Position numbers and translations under genes: made by a program. Shown piece by piece: positions 1-6,521 of a stretch of DNA of 64,000 bases (positions are counted from its first letter, which is position 1; each line of letters starts with the position of its first letter). Under the pieces are notes generated by a model. It worked only from the letters and a program-made list of their open reading frames with translations, was not told the origin of the DNA and did not search any database. This stretch comes from DASVCS01 sp036381495 (GTDB lineage: Bacteria > Gemmatimonadota > Gemmatimonadetes > Longimicrobiales > RSA9), in assembly GCA_036381495.1 (NCBI GenBank), contig DASVCS010000118.1, positions 1-64,000 on the forward strand. The letters are read 5' to 3'.

Positions 1-82
1 GGCCCTCAAGCGCGACCAGGGCTCCACGGACCGCCGGCGAGAGTACCTCGCCAGCCGCCTCGAGCTCCTCGACTATGCTCAT
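1..82 (-). CDS. Partial unidentified reading frame at window edge
   Basis: An open frame begins at an ATG at 82 and runs off the left edge. It encodes about 27 residues beginning MSIVEELEAAGEVL, with an amphipathic, acidic look. It follows the stop of the small exported protein gene (106-351) on the same strand. I do not recognise the family, and with only the N-terminus visible it could be spurious. The strand matches every other recognisable feature of the 0-4 kb accessory patch. Confidence 0.25.
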   Translation of the reverse strand, partial: MSIVEELEAAGEVLSPAVRGALVALEG

Positions 83-105
83 GAACCACTGGGCCGCCGC
101 ATTTG

Positions 106-351
106 TCAGGCCAATTGATCACGAGGCTGAACGGTTACGAAGAATCGAGTGAAGCCGTGAATGTTTGCATCTGGCGGTATTATGGCCGCGACAGTCGCGG
201 TCGGTGTAGTGGCACCACAATCACCGGAGAAGATGACTGCGCTTCGCATCCCGTCCGGCGCCGGTATTCTCTGAAGCACCTGCTGCTGGCAATACCCGGC
301 GCTTGTCAGTGAGGAAATGGCGAATAGCGGAGCTGAGAACAAATATCGCAT
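106..351 (-). CDS. Small exported protein, DUF5412-like
   Basis: 81 residues. An N-terminal hydrophobic segment (MRYLFSAPLFAISS) ending in a Cys at about position 21 looks like a signal peptide, but the residue before the Cys is Tyr, so a lipobox is doubtful. The rest has the pattern PDG-x-R-x-AVIF-x-x-DCGATT, which I associate with DUF5412 ('S-x-DG-x-x-x-AVVF-x-RDCGATT'). The gene at 2642-3070 has the same pattern (SPDG...DAGATT), so this patch holds two related copies. No function is known to me. Small exported proteins beside RHS tips are sometimes immunity proteins, but nothing here shows that. ATG at 351 is chosen because it places the hydrophobic segment at the N-terminus; a start at 369 is possible. 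Confidence 0.5.
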   Translation of the reverse strand: MRYLFSAPLFAISSLTSAGYCQQQVLQRIPAPDGMRSAVIFSGDCGATTPTATVAAIIPPDANIHGFTRFFVTVQPRDQLA

Positions 352-384
352 GTCGCTACCCCAGTCCAACCGGCACAGCCCGCG

Positions 385-720
385 TCATCGCTCGATCGTC
401 TGCCGAGGAATGCCGAGCAGACGTTTGCCGTCGGCGCGGCTTGTGCCGTCCAGCACCGCCGCCTGCGGCGTATCGCCGAAGCAGCTTGGGATCCATGAAC
501 CTACCGGCCCGCCAGGCCGCTGAAAGCGGCATGGCCATTTGGCGCATCCGCGAACCGCCCCGATCTGCGGAGCTATGCGGGGGCGCTCCATGACGCGTGG
601 ATGGGCGTGATCGGCAAGCTCGACTTCGACCGGCCCGTCCGGACGCTCGGCGCTGAGCCCGTTCGGATCCCCGTACGTCACCGGGTCGTTGCCTGCATAC
701 ACGTGGAGGTTGATCCCGGT
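385..720 (-). pseudogene. Orphan RHS core C-terminal remnant (copy 1)
   Basis: Read leftwards, the frame begins directly after the stop codon of the membrane protein gene (721-1104). It encodes TGINLHVYAGNDPVTYGDPNGL, spelled here in two parts as TGINLHVYAGND and PVTYGDPNGL, which is the end of the RHS repeat-associated core. An RHS-type variable tail of roughly 90 residues follows to a stop at 385. Everything upstream in a normal RHS protein (YD repeats and the rest of the core) is missing, and there is no convincing start codon. The tail shares a short SAERPDG/STECPDG stretch with copy 2 (1489-1950). This is the shape of a displaced orphan RHS tip, which in intact systems can be recombined onto a full-length RHS gene. 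No toxin domain was recognised in the tail. Confidence 0.65.
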
Positions 721-1104
721 TCACCGCCGCGCCCCAGCGTCGCCAGGCGGCTCCCACAGCCACCATGCATAGAACGACCCGAGGAGCGTTGCAACAACGA
801 CCGTACCCGCAAAATCGCGTCCGGACCAGGCGAAGGGCGAGCCCGCCATGGTCGTCATCACACCGGCCGTCGACGGGTAAATGACAAGTGAACCGACAAG
901 CATTGCCCCGAGTCGTCTGTGTGCGAGGGGGCGAAGGAGGCCAAGGATCGCTCCGCCGAGTACGCCGCCGATCCAGTAGAGTGCGAGCACCTGGAGCAGG
1001 GAGACGTCGTTGGCCTCGAAGCGCCTCGGGCCATCAACGATATAGAGTATCACTGCGATACCGCTATAGCAACCCGCGTACCACACGCCCCACAGGGCAC
1101 CCAC
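721..1104 (-). CDS. Small multi-TM membrane protein (paralogous family in this patch)
   Basis: 127 residues from a tentative GTG at 1104. About four hydrophobic segments are visible: a Trp/Tyr-rich first segment, then the YWIGGVLGGAILGLLRPL region, LVGSLVIYPSTAG, and a final segment before a GDAGARR tail. The GG-x-x-GG-x-x-x-G-LRP region resembles those of the membrane proteins at 2991-3371 and 3564-4007, so I treat the three as paralogues. Upstream, the same frame runs without a stop into sequence matching the tail of an IS630 transposase, so the original 5' end may have been lost to that element. The true start, and whether the gene is alive, are unclear. Function unknown. Its stop is followed immediately by RHS remnant copy 1. 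Confidence 0.45.
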   Translation of the reverse strand: MGALWGVWYAGCYSGIAVILYIVDGPRRFEANDVSLLQVLALYWIGGVLGGAILGLLRPLAHRRLGAMLVGSLVIYPSTAGVMTTMAGSPFAWSGRDFAGTVVVATLLGSFYAWWLWEPPGDAGARR

Positions 1105-1135
1105 TTCAGATTCTCGTGAATCGAGCGCATTGCGA

Positions 1136-1522
1136 TCCCGGCCCTCGACCCGCTTCGCCTCCTCGGCGAGGGGCCGATCCAGGTCGCCTCTTGCGGCCTC
1201 GACGGCCGCGCTCCCGACTGGGCAGGCGCTGACCGAGGCATTGCCGGGAGAGGAGTGATCACTCGATCTCGGCCATGTTGAGCCGACTGCCGTGGTCGGG
1301 CGTGTAATGCGGCTCGAACTTCCGTGCGATTCGCCGCGCCTCCTCGGGCGGATAGGCCAGGTAGAGGGCGGCGAGCGTGTGCACGTTCGGGTTGTCCCAC
1401 ACGAGGCGGATCGCTTCGGCCTCGGGGAAGTGGACGTCCGCCATCGCACGCAGTTCATGTGCGACATCGAAGGCACAGCGGTGCTCGGTCACGTCCACCA
1501 GTCGGTCGGCCAGGAGCTGCAT
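1136..1522 (-). mobile_element. IS630-family transposase C-terminal remnant
   Basis: About 87 codons (1522 to 1259) encode the C-terminal part of an IS630-type DDE transposase: VDVHFP-like ADVHFPEAEAIRLVWDN (second catalytic Asp), then HTLAALY-x-x-YPPEEARR and HYTPDHGSRLNMAEIE (final catalytic Glu). A TGA at 1259 interrupts the frame. Beyond it the homology continues in the same frame as SLLSRQCLGQRLPSRE, and then in a shifted frame to RDRNA near 1136. The N-terminal half, with the first Asp and the helix-turn-helix, is absent, and no terminal inverted repeats were found. This is a dead, decayed fragment lodged between RHS remnant copy 2 and the membrane protein gene. Confidence 0.75.
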
Positions 1523-1950
1523 CGTCGGGGACCCGGGGGCAAGGGCCACGCCGGCGGGGGCGGGGGCGGCCCGCCCCCGCCCCCGCCGTTGACCTCGATC
1601 GGCTCCAGTGCGACCGGCTCCTGGCACACGGTCGTGCCATCGTCGCGCGTGATTTCGGCGGTTCCGTCCGGACACTCGGTACTCACCCCGCTCGGATCCC
1701 GGTACGTGACCGGGTTGTTGCCCGCATACACGTACGGGTTGATCCCGCCGGCGAGCCCGATCGGGTCCTCGCTGCTGAAGCGCCCGCTCGCCGGGTCGTA
1801 GTAGCGCGCCCGCATGTAGTAGAGTCCGGTCTCGCTGTCGTATTCCCGCGCCGCGAAGCGCAACGGGTTCGCCACCGCCTCCGCCACCAGCTTGGTCTCG
1901 CCGAAGAACCCGTAGGTGTAGCGGTGGAGCAGCGTTTCTTTCCACCAGAG
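1489..1950 (-). pseudogene. Orphan RHS core remnant (copy 2)
   Basis: After a stop codon near 1951 the frame encodes a textbook RHS repeat-associated core: HRYTYGFFGETKLVAEAV, REYDSETGLYYMRARYYDP, GRFSSEDPIGLAGGIN and YVYAGNNPVTYRDPSG. A short divergent tail follows, containing six Gly and six Pro (from the perfect inverted repeat at 1553-1587). The frame ends at 1489, overlapping the IS630 remnant in another frame. The large N-terminal RHS body is missing and there is no credible start, so this is a truncated orphan module. RHS cores normally form the shell that carries a C-terminal toxin. Here the tail is short and no toxin is recognisable. Confidence 0.8.
1553..1587. repeat. Perfect 17-bp inverted repeat, 1-nt loop, G/C only
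   Basis: Left arm 1553-1569 consists of GGCGGGGGC-type runs. The right arm 1571-1587 is its exact reverse complement, with a single C between them. It encodes the Gly6-Pro6 run at the end of RHS remnant copy 2 and lies next to the IS630 remnant. The G-runs could also fold as a G-quadruplex on one strand. It may be a terminator-like or recombination-prone structure. Confidence 0.85.
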
Positions 1951-1953
1951 CCC

Positions 1954-2409
1954 CTATTCCCCACGCGGAGCGCCACGCCGAAAGGCTGATCGAACACAGA
2001 GCCAGAAAACAAACCCTGAAAGTCCACCCACCAGCGCGCCGATCGACGACAGCGACATCTCCACGCCCTCCAGCCCCCAGAACCACCTCCAAGCCAGAGA
2101 AAGGAAAACGGCTCCCTCGATCAGCCCGGCAGTGAGGAACGGCCAAGCCGCCGTGACACCTTTTCGCCGGACAAAGAAGAAGAGCGGGACCGCCGAGGCA
2201 GAGGTCAGCATCAACGTGGGCGGTAGCCAGAGCAAGAAGGTCAGGCCGAAAACGCGCATCAGGGTGTTTGGTAGCGGCTCACCCGTCGCGACAGGCCCGG
2301 CTGCAGGTATCACCGCGAACATGGCTACGGGGAACGCCGCCGCGGCGGCCACTGAGGAAAGCGCGATCCCCGTGACCAGTCGTCGCATCAGACTCCGGTT
2401 CTGAGACAT
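1954..2409 (-). CDS. Small four-TM membrane protein, unidentified
   Basis: 151 residues from ATG at 2409 (MSQNRSLMRRLVTG). Four hydrophobic segments are visible at roughly 10-37, 52-77, 86-106 and 117-137, with a short basic C-terminus (RSAFRRGAPRGE). The open frame extends further upstream, but that part is Arg-rich and unlike protein, so the first ATG before the hydrophobic region was chosen. No strong Shine-Dalgarno sequence is seen. The stop lies three bases from the end of RHS remnant copy 2. The family is not recognised. Its size, topology and position fit the membrane proteins often found next to orphan RHS tips, but an immunity role is only a guess. Confidence 0.55.
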   Translation of the reverse strand: MSQNRSLMRRLVTGIALSSVAAAAAFPVAMFAVIPAAGPVATGEPLPNTLMRVFGLTFLLWLPPTLMLTSASAVPLFFFVRRKGVTAAWPFLTAGLIEGAVFLSLAWRWFWGLEGVEMSLSSIGALVGGLSGFVFWLCVRSAFRRGAPRGE

Positions 2410-2641
2410 CTGTCTGAGCTCACTGTGTGACACGCGCGCCTCGGCCGGTGAAGACCCGGGAGCAGACAGGATCACGGATCCGGCTCGCCCGTGACCGCAA
2501 GGTGTCAGGAACCGGCGCCTCCGCAGCTCTGCGGAGGTCTCCCTGCGGCGCGACCGCTCCCGCAGAGGAACCCGTGGATCCCAAGGAGAGCGGAGTCTGG
2601 GTTTTCCTGCGATGCACGCCCGCGGGGCCGCACCACCTGAC

Positions 2642-3070
2642 TCACGGCGGCCTCTCGCGCGGCGGGAGCGACCAGGACTCGGCAAGCGCAATCAACCTGA
2701 TTTCTGCGACGTACCGTCCGTTCTGCCCGACCTTAACTTGGCCGAAATTCGCAAAATGGTCAATACGAGCCTGTCGATAGCGGATTTCCAGGAAGTGAGG
2801 AGAGCGCCAGTGAAGATCGAGGCCCTCGACCTGATCCCCCGTGAAGAGCCTTTGGTCGACGTCACCGGGAGGAACCTCCTCACCCTGCGGCGCCAAGAAG
2901 ACTCGGTAGACGTACGACGTCGTTGCGCCGGCATCACTGCGGATGAGTACCGCATCAACGACGCCGTCCGGGGAACGTACCCGAGCGACTTCACTCCAAG
3001 AGACCTCTACGCAGCCTTGAATACTCGCAAGGACCACGAGGAACGCGAGTGGAAGTCGTGTGCGCGTCAT
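2642..3070 (-). CDS. Exported (lipo)protein, DUF5412-like
   Basis: 142 residues. The N-terminus MTRTRLPLAFLVVLASIQGC has a basic start, a hydrophobic core and a Cys at position 20 preceded by Ile-Gln-Gly, a weak lipobox. The mature part contains RSPDGVVDAVLIRSDAGATT, the same PDG...GATT pattern as the protein at 106-351, so both probably belong to a DUF5412-like family. The family has no established function that I know of. In frame upstream of this ATG, without a stop, lies sequence that looks like the displaced C-terminal half of the membrane protein at 2991-3371, so a frameshift has joined or blurred the two genes. Confidence 0.6.
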   Translation of the reverse strand: MTRTRLPLAFLVVLASIQGCVEVSWSEVARVRSPDGVVDAVLIRSDAGATTSYVYRVFLAPQGEEVPPGDVDQRLFTGDQVEGLDLHWRSPHFLEIRYRQARIDHFANFGQVKVGQNGRYVAEIRLIALAESWSLPPRERPP

Positions 3071-3371
3071 GATCGTGGTTGTTGAATTCAATAGACGCGC
3101 GAATCCTGTTGTGAGAAACCCCGCGGCCACCGCGCCCATGATCTCGCAACCAACTCTTTGCCCAGGGACGAAGTACACCGACGATGGCACCTCCTACGAT
3201 TGCGCCGAATACGTAGGTGGCAAGTGCCAGAGCCAACAGCCGGACGCCCGCCTCCCAGCCCATCTGCCTAGCGATGACTCGAACAACGATCGATACGGCG
3301 GCGACCGCCGAGAAGACGCTCGCCACACGCGCACCCCAAGCGATGCCCCACGAGATGTTTCGCCTTATCAT
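2991..3371 (-). pseudogene. Membrane protein, paralogue of 721-1104 and 3564-4007, probably frameshifted
   Basis: From ATG 3371 (MIRRNISWGIAWGARVASV) the frame encodes two hydrophobic segments and the family's GG-x-x-GG-x-x-x-G-LRP region (FGAIVGGAIVGVLRPWAKSW). It then turns into hydrophilic, low-quality sequence (RDHGRGGRGVSHNRIRAS) overlapping the next gene. The continuation expected from the paralogues, a glycine/alanine-rich third segment, appears in another frame just after that point (IMGAVAAGFLTTGFARLLN, about 3150-3075). A single-base frameshift near 3145-3150 explains this best. A start at GTG 3410 is also possible. Function unknown. Confidence 0.5.
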
Positions 3372-3563
3372 CCGACCACTACCACTATCCGCGCGCTCGC
3401 TCAGCTTCACCTATTGAAATAGGTGAGCCGACGACTGGAACGAACCCCCCGGCGAGCTATAGGAGATCCAATCCATTCGAACCAATAGGATTGGTCGTCG
3501 CCAGGGCCGTCGCGCCATTGTAAACACCACCGCGAACCCCTCCCGGAGGTAGTGCGCTGCCGA

Positions 3564-4007
3564 TTAATGTCGCCGGAACAGCCTACGCGCCTCCTGTCCC
3601 AGCGCTATCCCGAGGAATGTCCCACCAAGGGTCGATATCACTGCCATCCCGGTGAGACTCCGGTCGGTCACTCCCCCATTGTACAGAATCGATGCGCCAA
3701 GAACCATAGGCGTCACGCCGATAATCCCGAGGACTGCTTGGCCCCACGTCCAGCGGCCAAGGAAATTGAGCAGACCGACGAGTAGGCCACCTGTCACCCC
3801 ACCGATGATGTAGACCTTCGAAACATTCAATGGGGTGATCGTGGTACCGTCCAGTGCGGCGATCCCGCCGGCGACAGCGTAGATCAGCATGTTGATTAGA
3901 GTCAGGCCAGCGCCCGTGATCAATCCGACAATGCACCATCCCAGGATCTTCACCAGGTACCCCATGCTGTCACCCGCTCGTTTCTGCCAATCTGCATTCG
4001 CGGTCAT
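3564..4007 (-). CDS. Small membrane protein, intact member of local paralogous family
   Basis: 147 residues from ATG 4007 (MTANADWQKRAGDS), preceded by a GAG-containing weak ribosome-binding site. An alternative GTG lies at 4046. About four hydrophobic segments are visible: near 18-45, then the VYIIGGVTGGLLVGLLNFLG region, LGIIGVTPMVLGASIL and TGMAVISTLGGTFLGIALG, with a basic end (RRLFRRH). The GG-x-x-GG-x-x-x-G pattern matches the membrane proteins at 721-1104 and 2991-3371. This is the most complete of the three. No catalytic motif is seen and the function is unknown. It is the first gene of the leftward accessory patch. Confidence 0.55.
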   Translation of the reverse strand: MTANADWQKRAGDSMGYLVKILGWCIVGLITGAGLTLINMLIYAVAGGIAALDGTTITPLNVSKVYIIGGVTGGLLVGLLNFLGRWTWGQAVLGIIGVTPMVLGASILYNGGVTDRSLTGMAVISTLGGTFLGIALGQEARRLFRRH

Positions 4008-4510
4008 GTCACTCGATCGGCGCTCATCCTCGAACCACGCCGTCACCGCCCATGCGAAGCGGATGAAGATCTCGTGAAAAACGCCATCTCGGTTGATGGC
4101 CCACGTGCCGGTCGCCCCCGCTCGCCCGGGCGGGCGGGTTCAGTAAGCACAGCCAGACCTCGGGAACCGTGAGCCCTCCCAACCTGGCCGCGGGGCCCAG
4201 CAGGTGTCTTATCGTAGTGGCCGTCCCAAAGGGGAGCGAGGGGTCGGCAAGCCTCGCCGGATGCACCGCATCCCGAAGCACCGTACGATCGATACACCGC
4301 TCGTGAGCGAAACCCGTGCACCGCCGCACTATCACATCTCTCGGCCGCACGGGACGGCGCTCGACGCACATCTCTCTTGACACATTGATCTCTGGGGCGA
4401 ATAGTGGAACCGCTTTCCTCGGGCGATCGCCGTTGTGGTCCGGCGGCGGATCCTCGCTTCCCGTGGCCGATCCGACGAGTGGTACCACCCAATTTCCATC
4501 CGGGGTACAC
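4008..4510. other. Gene-free stretch between divergent genes
   Basis: About 500 bases separate the leftward accessory patch from the rightward RCC1 lipoprotein gene. A short open frame without a start (about 4136-4047) continues upstream of the membrane protein gene in the same frame and may be its degraded 5' extension. A G/C run near 4125-4140 could form a short hairpin. Promoters are expected for both directions, but I could not pick a convincing -35/-10 pair. Confidence 0.5.
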
Positions 4511-6250
4511 ATGCGTGCAACGACTCCAGCTTGGCTCCTGCTCGCTCTGATCGTTCCGGCGTGCGATGGTGGTGGGGCTACGAACCCGATCTATGGTCCG
4601 ACGGACCCGATCGACGGGCCTACGAGCCCGGCGCCGGTGACCGTCGAGGTGACCCCCCGGGCCGATACGCTGAACGCGATCGGAGACACGCTCGAACTCT
4701 CGGCAACGGTCGTGGCGGGGGATAGCGTCCTCGATGACGCGACTATCTCGTGGTCGAGTCTCGATCCCGAGATCGCCACGGTGAGCGAAGGCCGCGTGGT
4801 CGGCGTTACGAACGGGACCGCACGGATCACGGCGGTTTCGGGCGATGCGGCGGACACGGCATCGATCACGGTGCGCCAGATTCTTGCCGAAATCGTGGTG
4901 AGCCCGCCGACCGACACGTTGGTACCGGGCGACGAGCTCCTCCTGCACCCGGCCGCCCTGGACTCCAACGCAGTGGTGATCGACGGCATCGACCGGTTCA
5001 CATGGACCACGTCGGATGACGCGATCATCGCCGTCGATAGCGGAGGCATCGTCGAGGCGCTCGCCACCGGCCAGGCGACCGTTTCGGCGAGCTACGGCGA
5101 ATCCGAGGGAACGGCCGAGATCACGGTCGATTGGCTGCGTCTCGACTGGGTCGGCACGGGCCTGCGCTTCACATGCGGGCTCACGGCAGCCGGCGACGCG
5201 TACTGCTGGGGATACAACGAGAGCGGACAGCTCGGCGTCGGGGACACCTTGTCGCGGGCGGAGCCCATCCGCGTGTCGGGCGGCCTCACGTTCCGCGCGT
5301 TGGCCGTCGGCAACTGGCATGCGTGCGGCATTACCGCGGAGGGTAAGGCGTACTGCTGGGGAGCGAACTGGGGCGGACAGCTCGGCACGGAAACAGACGC
5401 AAGCTACAGCACGGTGCCCGTGCCTGTCGGACTGGACGCCGAAGTCGTTTCGGTGAGCGGGGGTGGTCTGCACACCTGCGCACTCACGGCGTCCGGGCAG
5501 GCGTACTGTTGGGGACGCAACGGTTACGGCCAGCTCGGTGCCGAGCCGAGCATCCATGGTACCACGCCCGTCCGGGTTTCGGGCGATCGAACGTTCACGG
5601 CGCTGGCCACCGGAGGTCTGCATACCTGTGGTCTCACCGCTGATGGTGTCGCGTATTGCTGGGGCTACAACGCGCTCGGACAGCTCGGCATCGGAGCCAA
5701 CGATACGCTACCGCACATCCATCCGGCCGCCGTGTCCGGCGGGCTCACGTTCACGTTCCTGGAGGCCCGCGGCAACAACACCTGCGGCATCACGGGTGAT
5801 GGTACGGGCTACTGCTGGGGTGTGGACGATCGGGGCGAGGTGGGTGATGGCGCGAATTCTCCGACGTGCATAATCGGCACGTTCGAACACAACTGCGCCG
5901 CCGCGCCGTCGGCCGTTTCGGCGGCGTTCGCCTTCCGATCCCTGAACCCGGCGCACGGTGGCGCGGGTGCGAGTTACGCATGCGGCATCGCTTCGGATGG
6001 AGCAGCCTATTGTTGGGGCTTCAACTTCGGCGGCAATCTCGGCACGGGTGCGGCCGACAGCCCGGATGAGCCGACCGCCGTCGTGGGCGGGCACACCTTC
6101 CGGTCGCTCAGCGCCGGCGGCGAGCATACTTGTGGGATCGCCGACGACGCCTACACCTACTGCTGGGGGAGCAATGGCGATGGGCAACTCGGCGACGGCT
6201 CGACCACGCTGCGCGCGACGCCGGTGCCGGTCGCTCGCCAGGGCGCCTGA
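4511..6250 (+). CDS. Lipoprotein with two Big_2 domains and seven RCC1 repeats
   Basis: 579 residues. A lipoprotein signal (WLLLALIVPAC, Cys18) is followed by a Gly/Pro/Thr linker. Two bacterial Ig-like (Big_2) domains lie at about 43-121 and 126-206, each with the WSS/WTTSD...V.A...G.A.ITA pattern. From about 215 to the end there are seven RCC1 units, each with a C-[AG]-[LI]-[TA]...YCWG-x-N-x-x-GQLG core, enough for one complete seven-bladed propeller. Each blade carries two Cys, one before and one inside YCWG, suggesting disulfides in an oxidising compartment. It should sit at the outer membrane or cell surface. The ligand is unknown. ATG 4511 is chosen because it starts the signal peptide. 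An 11-bp inverted repeat follows the stop. Confidence 0.9.
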   Translation: MRATTPAWLLLALIVPACDGGGATNPIYGPTDPIDGPTSPAPVTVEVTPRADTLNAIGDTLELSATVVAGDSVLDDATISWSSLDPEIATVSEGRVVGVTNGTARITAVSGDAADTASITVRQILAEIVVSPPTDTLVPGDELLLHPAALDSNAVVIDGIDRFTWTTSDDAIIAVDSGGIVEALATGQATVSASYGESEGTAEITVDWLRLDWVGTGLRFTCGLTAAGDAYCWGYNESGQLGVGDTLSRAEPIRVSGGLTFRALAVGNWHACGITAEGKAYCWGANWGGQLGTETDASYSTVPVPVGLDAEVVSVSGGGLHTCALTASGQAYCWGRNGYGQLGAEPSIHGTTPVRVSGDRTFTALATGGLHTCGLTADGVAYCWGYNALGQLGIGANDTLPHIHPAAVSGGLTFTFLEARGNNTCGITGDGTGYCWGVDDRGEVGDGANSPTCIIGTFEHNCAAAPSAVSAAFAFRSLNPAHGGAGASYACGIASDGAAYCWGFNFGGNLGTGAADSPDEPTAVVGGHTFRSLSAGGEHTCGIADDAYTYCWGSNGDGQLGDGSTTLRATPVPVARQGA

Positions 6251-6259
6251 CCCGATCGT

Positions 6260-6316
6260 TCCGAGCCGCGCGGGCGTCGCGCCCACGCGCCCCCGGCGGA
6301 CGCCCCGCGGCTCGGA
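6260..6316 (+). terminator. Two-armed hairpin after the RCC1 lipoprotein gene
   Basis: TCCGAGCCGCG at 6260-6270 pairs perfectly with CGCGGCTCGGA at 6306-6316. Between them GGGCG-TCG-CGCCC (about 6272-6284) forms an inner hairpin. It starts ten bases after the stop of the RCC1 gene. There is no T-run, so it is terminator-like rather than a classic intrinsic terminator. Confidence 0.45.
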
Positions 6317-6521
6317 CCATCCCTGACGGCGGGGCGTCGGTGCGCCCACTCGGGACCCGTGAACCTATGGCACCGACCGGAGCGCGCCGGCAACCGCTCA
6401 TGTCGTGGCAGGCGGCGGGTGGGGACGCACGGGCGCCCGCACCCGCCCCCGACCGGCGCCCGCGGGACCCCCCACCCCCGAATCCCTTGCCATTCCCGCC
6501 GCGCCGGTTCATCTATGGGCC

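Noticed and set aside
1136..1522. Active IS630 element
   Set aside because: Only the C-terminal third of the transposase remains, with a stop and a frameshift, and no terminal inverted repeats were found.
4043..5623. Minus-strand open frame of about 526 codons over the RCC1 lipoprotein
   Set aside because: Antisense shadow; the plus frame has signal peptide and repeats.
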